This document shows, in pieces, positions 17,502 to 27,001 of a stretch of 64,000 nt of DNA. This DNA is from Mangrovibacterium marinum. Its GTDB lineage: Bacteria; Bacteroidota; Bacteroidia; Bacteroidales; Prolixibacteraceae. The notes beneath the pieces are model-generated. The model was not told where the DNA came from and searched no databases. It saw only the letters and a program-made list of their open reading frames with translations. The stretch is from contig NZ_QAAD01000010.1 of the NCBI RefSeq assembly GCF_003046625.1, forward strand, positions 105,719-169,718, given 5' to 3'. The first letter of the stretch is position 1, and every line of letters starts with the position of its first letter. The translations under genes and the position numbers were made by a program.

Positions 17502-18104
17502 ATGGCAGTAAAATTTCAATATAACAAAACTTCGCTCCAGGGGCTCGAAAAGAATCTGAAGATTCGCGTCCGTGCGTTGCCAACCATCAAGAGTAAAGAG
17601 TCAGCTTTACGGGTGGAGGTGAAAAAGGCCAAAAGTGACGTGCAGCTTTTGGACGACAAGTTTGAGCAACTGATAAAAGCGAATGAAGAAATGATGGTGC
17701 TCTACGGTGAGTACGACCCGTCGTTACTCGAAGTGTCCGATGTGCTGGTTGAACAGCAAAAAATTGCCGGCGTTAAAATACCGGTGTTCAAGGGAGTCGA
17801 TTTCGATCAGCAACCCTTCAGCCTGTTCAACAGTCCGAGCTGGTTGCCGGGGGGAATCGTCAAAATCCGTGAACTGGCAGCGGTGGCGCTCGAACGTGAA
17901 TTTTATTTTCACAAGGTAGCACTGCTGGAATACGCCCGGAAGAAAACCACCCAGAAGGTAAACCTGTTCGAAAAGGTTCAAATTCCGGGATTTGAAGATG
18001 CAATCCGGAAGATTAAACGATTTTTGGAAGATGAGGAAAACCTGAGTAAGGCGGCTCAAAAAATTGTGAAATCGCGACAAGAAGAAACGGAGGAACCAGT
18101 ATGA
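17502..18104 (+). CDS. ntpD: V-type ATPase subunit D (central rotor shaft)
   Basis: This 200-residue protein has long N- and C-terminal helices that would form the coiled-coil rotor shaft inside the A3B3 head. The conserved N-terminal part contains NKTSL..L and a basic KSKESALRVEVKKAKSD stretch; the C-terminal part holds INLFEKVQIP-like KVNLFEKVQIPGFEDAIRKI. The last codons overlap the start of subunit I by 4 bp. No separate subunit F follows, although F normally binds D. Confidence 0.9.
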   Translation: MAVKFQYNKTSLQGLEKNLKIRVRALPTIKSKESALRVEVKKAKSDVQLLDDKFEQLIKANEEMMVLYGEYDPSLLEVSDVLVEQQKIAGVKIPVFKGVDFDQQPFSLFNSPSWLPGGIVKIRELAAVALEREFYFHKVALLEYARKKTTQKVNLFEKVQIPGFEDAIRKIKRFLEDEENLSKAAQKIVKSRQEETEEPV

Positions 18105-19927
18105 TTGTAAAAATGCGAAAATACGCCTTCCTGGTTTATCATGGTGAATATGAGCTTTTCTTGAATAAGCTGCACGAGCACGGTGTGGTTCATGTGGTTA
18201 ATTCAGGTCAGGATTTGTCGGATGCCGAAGAGCTGTTGGCGCACCGCGAACAACATAAGCGGGTGATGAAAGCCATCAAAGAATTGCGGAAGATCGAAAC
18301 AGAGGATTCTCCATTCGATATTGGCCCGCAACAGGCTGTTGACCGGTATTACGAGCTGATCAAAGAACGTGAACACCTGCATTCCGAAATTGAACACCTG
18401 AAAAAAGAGCATGCGCATACCGAGCCGTGGGGAGAGTTTGATCCTCAGCTGCTGGAAAAGCTGAAGGCCCGGGGGCGCGAAGTCCTGCTATATACTTGTG
18501 CCCGGCGCTGTTGTAAGCCCGAGTGGGAGAAGGATTTTCCCCTGTTTATCGTTAACCGGGTGGGCACAACCGTTTATATGGCTCTGGTAACCAACGGCGA
18601 TGGTGACACCATTGATGCAGACCCCGTACGCATGCCTACGCACAGTTTGAAACAGCTAGAGAAGATGCAGCAAGAGGCACAGCATCAGCTGGATGAAGTG
18701 GAAGGACAGCTAAACCGGCTGGCCGCCCATGTTGATCAGCTGGAAGCCTATCAGCTCGAGCTCATGGAACGTTATACTTTCGAAAAGGTATTCAAGGAAA
18801 CCGAACAGCTTGCCGAATCAAAAGTGTCGGTTTTGTACGGATGGGTGCCCGAAACCAAAGCCGATGAGTTGGAGAAGTTCCTGCAGCAAGACTCGATCCT
18901 CTATCAGGTGAGCGACCCTACACGGAAGGATGATGTGCCTGTGTTGTTGAAAAACAGTCGTTTGAGCAGGCTCTTCGAGAGTATTGGCCAGCTGTACAGC
19001 TTACCCAATTATGGTGAGATGGATCTGACCGCTTTCTTTGCGCCCTTCTACTGGCTGTTTTTCGGTTTTTGCCTGGGTGATGCAGGCTACGGAATTCTGT
19101 TGGCTTTATCCGGATTTTTGCTGCGCAATCGTTTGGGCGAGAAAATGCGGAACACCATGACGCTGGTTGGCCTGCTGGGCCTGTCTACCATTTTGTTTGG
19201 TATTATCGGGGGAACCTTTTTCGGAATGAACCTCTACGAAATGAAGTTTGCCCTGTGGGGCGATGTTGCCCGGCATTTCGACCCGGCAAACAACGGCGAC
19301 AAATTTAATATCAACGATCATCTGTTTAATCTGGCCCTTATTCTGGGAGCTGTGCAGATTATATTCGGCATGTTCATCAAGGTGATGAATGAGTCGCGGA
19401 TGTATGGTTTTAAGAATGCCTTGGGCAGTCTTGGCTGGTTCGTCCTGGTTGTCGGCGGAATATTGGTCTATGCGTTGTCGCAGCTGGGGCTGCCATCGCT
19501 GGTGGTCGACATCGCAACCTGGACGGTTGTGGCAGCGGGTGGAGCGGGAGCTTTCCTGTTTAACAACCCCGAACGCAATATTTTTGCCAACATTGGTGCC
19601 GGCTTGTGGGATGCTTACAATATGGTTTCCGGCTTGCTGGGCGACTTGTTATCTTATATCCGTCTGTTTGCATTGGGGATCTCCAGTGCAATCCTGGGCT
19701 ATGTTTTCAACAGCCTGGCCATGGCCTTGTCGCCCGATGTTCCGGTGTTGAAGTGGATCGTTATGGTGATCATCCTGCTCATTGGTCATGGTATTAATAT
19801 GTTTATGAGTTCGCTCGGCTCGTTTGTACACCCGATGCGTCTTACATTTGTCGAATTTTATAAAAACTCCGGTTTTATTGGCGGTGGAAAAAAATATCAA
19901 CCTTTTGCCAGAACAACCAAAAAGTAA
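18101..19927 (+). CDS. ntpI: V-type ATPase subunit I (membrane stator, a-type)
   Basis: The 608-residue protein has a cytosolic, coiled-coil-rich N-terminal half (~1-300) and a C-terminal membrane domain of about seven to eight helices. The essential arginine of the ion half-channel is visible in SYIRLFALG (Arg at about residue 521), followed by the HGINMFMSSLGSFVHPMRL region that closes the family. It overlaps subunit D by 4 bp and has its own GGAGG ribosome site. It provides the ion path against the K ring. Confidence 0.95.
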   Translation: MIVKMRKYAFLVYHGEYELFLNKLHEHGVVHVVNSGQDLSDAEELLAHREQHKRVMKAIKELRKIETEDSPFDIGPQQAVDRYYELIKEREHLHSEIEHLKKEHAHTEPWGEFDPQLLEKLKARGREVLLYTCARRCCKPEWEKDFPLFIVNRVGTTVYMALVTNGDGDTIDADPVRMPTHSLKQLEKMQQEAQHQLDEVEGQLNRLAAHVDQLEAYQLELMERYTFEKVFKETEQLAESKVSVLYGWVPETKADELEKFLQQDSILYQVSDPTRKDDVPVLLKNSRLSRLFESIGQLYSLPNYGEMDLTAFFAPFYWLFFGFCLGDAGYGILLALSGFLLRNRLGEKMRNTMTLVGLLGLSTILFGIIGGTFFGMNLYEMKFALWGDVARHFDPANNGDKFNINDHLFNLALILGAVQIIFGMFIKVMNESRMYGFKNALGSLGWFVLVVGGILVYALSQLGLPSLVVDIATWTVVAAGGAGAFLFNNPERNIFANIGAGLWDAYNMVSGLLGDLLSYIRLFALGISSAILGYVFNSLAMALSPDVPVLKWIVMVIILLIGHGINMFMSSLGSFVHPMRLTFVEFYKNSGFIGGGKKYQPFARTTKK

Positions 19928-19946
19928 AACAATTAAATCAACTTAA

Positions 19947-20408
<462 letters not shown>

Positions 20409-20435
20409 TCATCAACGGTAAATAAATAAAAAACG

Positions 20436-20471
20436 ATGGCTGAGCTTTTGCAAGTTCAGCCATTTGTTTTT
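20436..20471 (+). terminator. Intrinsic terminator of the V-ATPase operon
   Basis: A 12-bp stem (ATGGCTGAGCTT with AAGTTCAGCCAT, one G-T pair) with a TTGC loop, followed by TTGTTTTTC, lies 27 bp after the subunit K stop. Confidence 0.85.
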
Positions 20472-20795
20472 CTGAAAGTCTGACCACCCAAAGGAGCTAA
20501 GCCTGAATGTCGATCAAGGTTTTGAATAGATGTGGTACGACAACCCGACAACTTATGAAAACAACGACAACAGCATCGTCGAGAAATCCTAAACTTTCAT
20601 CCCTGTTGGAGATTCCCCTGAATCATGTGTGTTTTTCTGAAAGTCTGACCACCCCAAGGAGCTAAGCCTGAATGTCGATCAAGGTTTTGAATAGAGGTGG
20701 CACGACAACCCGACAACTTTTGAAAACAACGACAACAGCTCCGAAACTTTCATTCCTTTTGGTGATTCCCCGGAATCAGGAAGGTTTTTTCAGAA
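20465..20795. repeat. 165-bp tandem repeat, two diverged copies
   Basis: Copy 1 (20465-20629) and copy 2 (20630 to about 20790) are about 85-90% identical, with one 12-bp deletion in copy 2. Each contains a GATTC..GAATC palindrome near its end (around 20611 and 20761). Both copies have an open frame starting MSIKVLNR (20507-20665 with 52 codons, 20672-20845 with 57 codons), and the deletion keeps the frame. I cannot assign a function; it may be a non-coding repeat family or a pair of tiny genes. Confidence 0.8.
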
Positions 20796-20880
20796 AGTTG
20801 CTGAGCGTACAACCGCCGGGTTGCAAAAGGATGCGTTTTTTTTAGAATGATACCGGCCAAAAACAGGCGCAACGAAATCC

Positions 20881-20910
20881 TTTGGCTTAAGGGCTTAATT
20901 CGTTATCTTG
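20881..20910 (+). promoter_or_regulatory. Probable promoter of the pectin-degradation genes
   Basis: TTTG (20881-20884), a 19-bp spacer and TATCTTG (20904-20910) approximate the Bacteroidota -33/-7 promoter (the -7 element is one T short of consensus). A transcript would start near 20917 and run through the 17-codon ORF into the GH28 gene. Confidence 0.5.
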
Positions 20911-20940
20911 CAACAAGCAAAATAACTAACTAACACAACG

Positions 20941-20994
20941 ATGAAACGAAACTTATTCCGAGAACTTCGCGCCCTTGCTCCGTTGATTCCATAG
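20941..20994 (+). CDS. Possible 17-residue leader peptide
   Basis: An ATG in a typical Bacteroidota start context (..CTAACACAACG ATG AAACG) opens a 17-codon frame, MKRNLFRELRALAPLIP, ending at TAG. It lies 30 bp after the predicted promoter and 144 bp upstream of the GH28 gene. It could be a regulatory upstream ORF or chance. There is no family support. Confidence 0.3.
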   Translation: MKRNLFRELRALAPLIP

Positions 20995-21138
20995 CTTATT
21001 GTTGCTACCTGAACCGTCTGCCAATATCGACGGAGCAGACTTGTTGTGCGTCTCTGTTAAAACGGTGATTTTGCCGGCGAAATGAGCAGTCACAGCACGA
21101 ATAGTCGTTTTAAACTACAAACTAAATAGCAATACTAC

Positions 21139-22506
21139 ATGAAAAATCAACTACGCTACTTTATGCTGCTTGCGGCAATTCTTTTCTTTTCGTGCACGGG
21201 TACAAAGCATAAATTGAAAATCCAAACGGTGACCGTAAAGGCACCTTTTGAGATGCCGCCGCTTTCAACGCCCGATTTCAGGGCCTGTCCAGAATTCCGG
21301 ATCACCGACTTTGGTGCAGTTCCGGGAGATCAGCAAAAAACATCGGAGGCTATTGCCGCGGCCATTGCAGCAGCCAACGCCGCCGGTGGTGGTTCGGTGG
21401 TTGTTCCCCCTGGTGAATGGCCAACCGGTCAGATTCATCTTCAGAGTAGGGTGAATCTGCATTTGCAGAAAGGCGCTGTGCTACTGTTCTCTGATCATCC
21501 CGACGACTATTTGCCAGCGGTGCACACCAGTTGGGAAGGGCTGGAGTGTTACAATTACTCGCCGCTGGTTTATGCTTATGGCTGTAAGGATGTGGCCATC
21601 ACCGGCGAAGGAGAGTTAAAGGCCAAAATGAACTTCTGGAAAAGCTGGTTTGACCGCCCGCCGGGACATCTGAACAGCCTGAAATATTTGTACGAAGCAG
21701 CGGTGCGGAATGTGCCGGTGGAGGATCGGGTGATGGTGAATGACAGCGCGAATATGCGTCCGCAGTTTATTCAGTTTAACCGGTGTGAAAATGTGTTGCT
21801 GGAGGGGGTGAAAATCACCAACAGCCCGTTTTGGACCATTCACCCGTATCTGTGTCAAAATGTGACGATCCGCGGTGTACAGGTTTATGCGCATGGTCAT
21901 AATAACGATGGTGTGGATCCGGAGATGAGTCAGAATGTGTTGATTGAAGATTGTATCTTCGATCAGGGCGATGATGCGATTGCCGTGAAATCGGGACGTA
22001 ACCAGGATGCCTGGCGGCTGCACACACCTACCCGCAACCTGGTTGTTCGCAACTGTCTGGTGAAAAACGGGCATCAGCTGTTGGCCGTCGGTAGTGAGCT
22101 TTCGGGCGGCGTGGAGAATGTGTTCATGGATCATTGTGCTGTTGCTGATGGTGCCAACATGTTTCATCTGGTGTTCATCAAAACAAACGAACGACGTGGT
22201 GGCTTTGTGCGAAATATTTATGTCGAAAATATTAAGGCTGATAAGATGCGCGAAGGCATTCTGGGAATTGAAACCGACGTGCTTTATCAGTGGCGCGACT
22301 TGGTGCCAACTTACGAAACACGGTTGACCCCGGTCTCGGACATCTACCTTGAAAATATTAAGGCCAACAATGTAAAGTTTACCTACCGGATTCTGGGACA
22401 GGAAGAGCTGCCTGTTGAGCGCGTTTTTCTGAAAAATATACAGGCTGACACGATTCGCGAACAGCGAAATATTGCAGCCAATGTTACCGGGCTGGTCGTG
22501 GAATAA
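21139..22506 (+). CDS. GH28 family glycosidase (polygalacturonase-like), lipoprotein
   Basis: This 455-residue right-handed beta-helix enzyme starts with a lipoprotein signal peptide (lipobox ILFFSC at ~15-20), so it is anchored in the cell envelope. The pectate-lyase-superfamily start (FGAVPGD) is followed by the GH28 catalytic motifs NNDGVD (~255-260), GDDAIAVKSG (~277-286), GHQLLAVGSE and a late basic IKTNERRGG segment. Family members hydrolyse alpha-1,4-galacturonosyl or rhamnogalacturonan bonds. Together with the GH105 gene 21 bp downstream it would trim pectin oligosaccharides and then remove unsaturated ends. Confidence 0.88.
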   Translation: MKNQLRYFMLLAAILFFSCTGTKHKLKIQTVTVKAPFEMPPLSTPDFRACPEFRITDFGAVPGDQQKTSEAIAAAIAAANAAGGGSVVVPPGEWPTGQIHLQSRVNLHLQKGAVLLFSDHPDDYLPAVHTSWEGLECYNYSPLVYAYGCKDVAITGEGELKAKMNFWKSWFDRPPGHLNSLKYLYEAAVRNVPVEDRVMVNDSANMRPQFIQFNRCENVLLEGVKITNSPFWTIHPYLCQNVTIRGVQVYAHGHNNDGVDPEMSQNVLIEDCIFDQGDDAIAVKSGRNQDAWRLHTPTRNLVVRNCLVKNGHQLLAVGSELSGGVENVFMDHCAVADGANMFHLVFIKTNERRGGFVRNIYVENIKADKMREGILGIETDVLYQWRDLVPTYETRLTPVSDIYLENIKANNVKFTYRILGQEELPVERVFLKNIQADTIREQRNIAANVTGLVVE

Positions 22507-22527
22507 TCGAATAAGCAAATCAAACTA

Positions 22528-23883
22528 ATGAAACAGATCAAAATGAATAAACGACTGATGCTGGCCATCGCTGCGCTGTGCTTTTGTGCCGGCACAATGG
22601 CTCAAAAAGTGAATGATGTAACAACGCCGCTACACCTGTTGCAGCCGGAATATCCAACGCCTTACGGGAAACCCGCGGTGGCTGATATCGAGGCTGTTCT
22701 GAGCAGGGTGTACGATTACCTGGCAGCAACAACGCCGCCGGCCCTGGTCGACAAAACTACTGGCGCCGAAATTACCGATTATACGCTGGTGAATGAGAAC
22801 ACGATTATGAAGCCCGGCGATTTTCGACTGACCAGTTATGAGTGGGGCGTAACTTATGCCGGTATGTTGCTGGCTGCCCAACAAACCGGCGATCCGAAAT
22901 ACGCCGATTACGTGAGCCTTCGACTGAACTTTCTGGCACAGGCACTAAAGGCATTTGCCGAATTTGAACAGGGAAGTCCGGACAGCAAGCATCAACTGTA
23001 TTTTACCCTTCATCCGCATGCGCTCGATGATTGCGGAGCGCTTTGTGCAGCCATGATTAAGGCTCAGAAAGCGGGCGTTGCCCAGGGACAGGATGAAATG
23101 ATCGAGACTTATATGGATTATATCAGCAACCAGGAGTTCCGGTTGGATGATGGAACGCTCGCACGTAATCGTCCGCAGCCAAACGCCATCTGGCTCGACG
23201 ACTTGTTTATGGCAGTGCCTGCCCTGGCGCAGATGGGAAGTTATAGCGGCGATACCCAATATTTTGACGACGCTGTAGCACAGCTACTTCAAGTGTCCGG
23301 GCGTATGTTCAACCCCGACAAAGGCTTGTTTATGCATGGCTGGATACAGGGAATGGACGAGCACCCGCAATTTCACTGGGGCCGCGCCAACGGATGGGCT
23401 GTGATGACCATGGTTGAGCTATTGGAGGTTTTGCCGCCCGACTATGCCGGCCGCGATCAGGTGCTGGACTTGTTGCGTCGGCATATTCGCGGATTGGCCA
23501 ACTGTCAGCACGGAACGGGCTTTTGGCACCAGCTGCTGGATCGCAATGACAGCTACCTGGAAACATCGGCAACAGCCATTTATACTTATGCCATTGCCCG
23601 TGCTATTAACAGGGGCTATGTCGATGCCAAAGTGTATGGCCCCATGGTTTGTCTGGCCTGGAATGCTGTGGCCTCGAAGGTGAACGACAAAGGCCAGGTT
23701 GAAGGAACCTGCGTGGGAACCGGCATGGGCTTCGATCCGGCTTTTTACTATTACCGGCCGGTGAATGTGTATGCCGCGCACGGCTATGGCCCTGTGCTGC
23801 TGGCGGGTGCCGAGATGATGGAGCTGGTAAAAACAACTGATAGCCGCATCAACGACAGCTCGGTGCAGTTTTACGACCAATAG
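22528..23883 (+). CDS. GH105 unsaturated rhamnogalacturonyl hydrolase
   Basis: This 451-residue (alpha/alpha)6-barrel protein has a signal peptide (..CFCAGTMAQ). An alternative ATG at 22543 would give a slightly shorter, more typical signal. GH105 marks are a DDLFMAVP segment carrying the catalytic aspartate, MHGWIQ, HPQFHWGRANGW and the late FDPAFYYYRPVN. The family removes the 4,5-unsaturated galacturonate left on oligosaccharides by pectate or rhamnogalacturonan lyases. It is co-directional with GH28 (21-bp gap), consistent with one operon acting in the periplasm. Confidence 0.88.
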   Translation: MKQIKMNKRLMLAIAALCFCAGTMAQKVNDVTTPLHLLQPEYPTPYGKPAVADIEAVLSRVYDYLAATTPPALVDKTTGAEITDYTLVNENTIMKPGDFRLTSYEWGVTYAGMLLAAQQTGDPKYADYVSLRLNFLAQALKAFAEFEQGSPDSKHQLYFTLHPHALDDCGALCAAMIKAQKAGVAQGQDEMIETYMDYISNQEFRLDDGTLARNRPQPNAIWLDDLFMAVPALAQMGSYSGDTQYFDDAVAQLLQVSGRMFNPDKGLFMHGWIQGMDEHPQFHWGRANGWAVMTMVELLEVLPPDYAGRDQVLDLLRRHIRGLANCQHGTGFWHQLLDRNDSYLETSATAIYTYAIARAINRGYVDAKVYGPMVCLAWNAVASKVNDKGQVEGTCVGTGMGFDPAFYYYRPVNVYAAHGYGPVLLAGAEMMELVKTTDSRINDSSVQFYDQ

Positions 23884-24243
23884 GTGAAGGTTTAAAATGG
23901 CCGTGAGTCGGTTCGAAAAGCAGACCGGATTTCCGGGAATCTCCAGTCGGGATGAAAGTCCGGGATTTTCGGATATCCTGTTGTCCCGGTTGTCACTGGT
24001 TGTCGTCCAAAACATGATCAAAGCGATTTCGGTCTATTTTTATCAATGATGAAAGGCGAACGGGAAGCTTTGTACAATTTCGATGAAATAGCTGAACCTT
24101 CTGTTTTCATGCTGCGAAACGGTTCGTGAATGCGGATTCTACGTTTTCATTTTCCAGCTGAAAATTCACGGAACAAGCTGCTGATAAGTCAGGTAAAAAA
24201 GCTAATATTGTAACCTATACAATAACCTATCGAAACAAACCGA
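23884..24243. other. Intergenic region between GH105 and GH42
   Basis: 360 bp with no gene recognised. A TAATATTG at 24203-24210 is a near-consensus -7 element 34 bp before the GH42 start, without a clear -33 partner. GH42 may therefore be transcribed separately from GH28-GH105. Confidence 0.45.
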
Positions 24244-26325
24244 ATGATGAAACGAAATCTCCTATTTTTATTTTTCGCAGTTTTGGCTTTCAGTGTGTCG
24301 GCACAACGAGTCGAAAGCTGGTTTCCTGCCGACCAACTAACAACCGTTGGCGCTTATTATTATCCCGAACACTGGGATGAGTCGCAATGGGAACGCGACT
24401 TGAAAAAGATGTCCGAAATGGGCTTCGAGTTTACGCATTTCGCCGAGTTTGCCTGGGCACAGCTTGAGCCCGAAGAGGGGAAGTTCGATTTTGCCTGGCT
24501 GGATCGCGCTGTGGCTTTGGCCGCCAAATACGATCTGAAGGTGATTATGTGTACCTCAACGGCAACACCGCCGGTTTGGCTGGTACGCAAGCACCCCGAT
24601 GTGCTGAAAACACGCGAGGATGGTACGCAGTACGATCATGGATCGCGGCAACATGCTTCTTTTTCAAACGAATATTACCGGGAATATGCGTTGAAGATGA
24701 TTGCTGAGTTGGCCAAACATTACGGCAACGATTCGCGCATTATTGGCTGGCAGCTGGACAATGAGCCGGCCGCGAATGTGGACTACGGTGAAGATGCTCA
24801 GAAGCGGTTCCGCCGTTTTTTGGAGCAAAAGTATCAGACTATTGATGCGCTGAATAAAGCCTGGGGAACTGACTTCTGGAGTGGTACTTACACTGATTTC
24901 GCACAGATCAACATTCCTCAGGGAACGCAATGGGGGATGAACCTGTATCAGCGGCTGGATTTCAGTCGGTTTTGCGACAAGGAAACGTCAACCTTTTTGG
25001 ACGAACAGGCACTGACCATTCGCCAATATGCCGTGGCGGAGCAGTGGATCACCACGAACTACATTCCGTATTATGATGCCCGTTATGTGGGCGATAGCCG
25101 TGAGCTCGACTTTATCAGTTATACCCGTTATATGGTTTACGGCGAGGCTACCGGAATAGGCCGTAAAGGTTATCGCGTTGGGGAATATTCGCGCATTGCC
25201 ATGGCCAACGACTATTTTCGTCCACTGGCTCCTGTCTATGGTTGTATGGAGTTGCAGCCGGGGCAGGTAAACTGGGGAAGCATTAACTCGCAGCCCTTGC
25301 CGGGTGCAGTGCGTCTTTGGTTGTGGCATGTTTTTGCCGGAGGCAGTAAGTTCACCTGTACCTATCGCTTTCGTGCACCGATTTATGGTTACGAGCAATA
25401 TCACTACGGCATTGTTGGCACCGATGGTGTGACTCCCACACCGGGAGGCAGGGAGTATCAGCAGTTTATCGCAGAGATTAAGCAACTGCGTAGTGTGCCT
25501 CATTCGGACAAGCTTCCCGCTGACTACCTGAAGCGCAAAACGGCTATTTTGTACAATCCGGATAATACGGTGGCCATCAATCAGAGCAAGCAAACAACGC
25601 TTTGGAATACGGAGCAGCACGTGCTGAAATACTATAAAACATTGAAAGCTTTTGGTGCACCGGTTGATTTTATTCGCGATACGATGCGTTTTTCCGATTA
25701 TCCGTTGATTGTCGCTCCGGCCTACCAGCAGATGAGCCGAGAGCTGATTGCGAAACTAACAGACTATGTGAAGCAGGGGGGCAACCTGCTGATGTCGTGC
25801 CGCAGTGGTCACCAGAACGAGTTTGGGCACTTGTGGCAAGCCCGCCATGCCGAACCGATTTACAAGCTGATTGGTGGGGAAATTCAATTTTACGACTTGC
25901 TGCGCCCCTATGCTCCCGATACCATTGCGATGGATGGACAGGCCTTTGCCTGGGCCAGCTGGGGCGATGTGCTGAAAGCCAACGAAGGCACCGAATGCTG
26001 GGCTACTTACCAAGGTGATTTTTATGCCGGTAATGCTGCGGTTACCTTCCGCAAGCTGGGGCAGGGAACGGTTACTTACCTGGGGGCTGACAGTAATTCG
26101 GGCGATCTGGAACGAGCTGTGCTGAGCCGCCTGTACGCCAAGCTGGGGATTGCTGTTGCCGATTACCCCGAAGGAATTATCGTTGAATACCGCGATGGAT
26201 TTGGCATAGCGCTCAATTATTCGGACCACAGCTACGAGATGCAGCTCCCGCCGGATGCTCAAATCGTGGTGGGTGAGCAAAAAATACCGACAGCCGGTGT
26301 GCTGGTTTGGAGGATGAACGAATAG
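24244..26325 (+). CDS. GH42 beta-galactosidase, exported
   Basis: The 693-residue protein has a signal peptide (to ~FSVSAQ, residue 20), then a TIM barrel with the GH42 opening VGAYYYPEHWDESQWERDL. The acid/base glutamate is in LDNEP (E174) and the probable nucleophile is in YGCMELQPGQVNW (E336). A trimerisation domain (~430-630) and a small C-terminal beta domain follow. It should release terminal galactose from galacto-oligosaccharides, for example the galactan side chains of rhamnogalacturonan I, which fits the GH28/GH105 neighbours. Most GH42 enzymes are cytoplasmic; the signal peptide here is typical of Bacteroidota periplasmic versions. Confidence 0.9.
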   Translation: MMKRNLLFLFFAVLAFSVSAQRVESWFPADQLTTVGAYYYPEHWDESQWERDLKKMSEMGFEFTHFAEFAWAQLEPEEGKFDFAWLDRAVALAAKYDLKVIMCTSTATPPVWLVRKHPDVLKTREDGTQYDHGSRQHASFSNEYYREYALKMIAELAKHYGNDSRIIGWQLDNEPAANVDYGEDAQKRFRRFLEQKYQTIDALNKAWGTDFWSGTYTDFAQINIPQGTQWGMNLYQRLDFSRFCDKETSTFLDEQALTIRQYAVAEQWITTNYIPYYDARYVGDSRELDFISYTRYMVYGEATGIGRKGYRVGEYSRIAMANDYFRPLAPVYGCMELQPGQVNWGSINSQPLPGAVRLWLWHVFAGGSKFTCTYRFRAPIYGYEQYHYGIVGTDGVTPTPGGREYQQFIAEIKQLRSVPHSDKLPADYLKRKTAILYNPDNTVAINQSKQTTLWNTEQHVLKYYKTLKAFGAPVDFIRDTMRFSDYPLIVAPAYQQMSRELIAKLTDYVKQGGNLLMSCRSGHQNEFGHLWQARHAEPIYKLIGGEIQFYDLLRPYAPDTIAMDGQAFAWASWGDVLKANEGTECWATYQGDFYAGNAAVTFRKLGQGTVTYLGADSNSGDLERAVLSRLYAKLGIAVADYPEGIIVEYRDGFGIALNYSDHSYEMQLPPDAQIVVGEQKIPTAGVLVWRMNE

Positions 26326-26364
26326 GGTCGACTCCGACTCAGTTGCTAAGCGATATTAAGCCTG

Positions 26365-26400
26365 AAAGCCCAAAGTTCGGACGACGGACTTTGGGCTTTT
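26365..26400 (+). terminator. Intrinsic terminator after GH42
   Basis: A perfect 12-bp stem (AAAGCCCAAAGT at 26365-26376, ACTTTGGGCTTT at 26388-26399) ending in a short T-run lies 40 bp after the stop codon. Confidence 0.85.
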
Positions 26401-26642
26401 GTTCCCTGTGCGAGCTTTCAAAATTAGCTTCCAAGGGCTTGCAATCCGAAATAAACCGGCAACGAGCTCGCCTTTAAGTTAAACAGTTGTTACGATTGTT
26501 GTTTGGCTAAAAGTCTGGTATAAAGGCTGACTTTTAACCATATTTTTAGTACAACAGGTCCAAAAGCGGCTTTTTTCGCGGAAAATATCAAGATAAATGC
26601 GAAAGAATGTTGTTCAGAATGCTTGTATAATCAATAAAATTC

Positions 26643-26650
26643 TATTTTTG
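26643..26650 (+). promoter_or_regulatory. -7 promoter element TATTTTTG
   Basis: A perfect TAnnTTTG lies 29 bp before the start of the Hc1-like gene; a TTG occurs 17 bp further upstream (26623-26625). The remainder of 26401-26679 holds nothing else I recognise. Confidence 0.6.
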
Positions 26651-26679
26651 AAGGAACTTAAAATTAAGCAAATTACGTT

Positions 26680-26856
26680 ATGAAAGAACTTTTAGAAAAA
26701 ATCGGTGCTGAAATTGCGTCTTTTCAAGAAAACTCAAATGCTCAGTTAGCAAACGGAAACAAAGCTGCTGGTACTCGTGCCCGCAAATCAAGTTTAGAAT
26801 TGACTAAGCTGTTGAAAGAATTCCGTCAGGTTTCTCTGGAAGAGTCAAAAAAGTAA
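26680..26856 (+). CDS. Histone H1-like (Hc1-type) small basic protein
   Basis: This 58-residue gene is easily missed because of its size. It starts MKELLEKIGAEI and contains a basic core NGNKAAGTRARKSSLE followed by an amphipathic helix and a KK end. Bacteroidota carry a strongly conserved family of ~55-60-residue proteins of this form, related to the chlamydial Hc1 histone H1 homologue. A role in nucleoid compaction or RNA/DNA binding is inferred from that. A consensus -7 promoter element precedes it and a strong terminator follows within 50 bp, so it is a highly expressed-looking single-gene unit. Confidence 0.85.
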   Translation: MKELLEKIGAEIASFQENSNAQLANGNKAAGTRARKSSLELTKLLKEFRQVSLEESKK

Positions 26857-26863
26857 TTTCATT

Positions 26864-26910
26864 TTCTCCCTGCCTGTTGAAAAAACAGGTGGGGAGAAAG
26901 TCTTTTTTCT
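26864..26910 (+). terminator. Intrinsic terminator of the Hc1-like gene
   Basis: TTCTCCC-TG-CCTGTT pairs with AACAGG-TG-GGGAGAA around an A-rich loop, followed by AAGTCTTTTTTC. It begins 8 bp after the stop codon. Confidence 0.85.
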
Positions 26911-27001
26911 ACCGGGCTAATCGGCTCAAGTCGTTTTCCGGTTTCGCTTTCCTTCTAAAATCTTTAGGGCCTTTTTTCATCCTGTAATCCTTCTGTATTC
27001 C

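Larger units (their letters stand above)
20409..21138. other. Long intergenic region before the pectin genes
   Basis: 730 bp holding the V-ATPase terminator, the 165-bp tandem repeat, a promoter at 20881-20910, a possible 17-codon leader ORF (20941-20994) and a ~145-bp stretch before the GH28 start in which I see nothing further. Confidence 0.7.

Noticed and set aside
20465..20795. CRISPR-like array
   Set aside because: Only two long, adjacent, diverged copies without spacers; it is a tandem duplication. No cas gene is in the window.
21616..22518. 300-codon open frame antisense to the GH28 gene
   Set aside because: The protein is His/Ile-rich without any recognisable domain, and the forward strand has all GH28 motifs.
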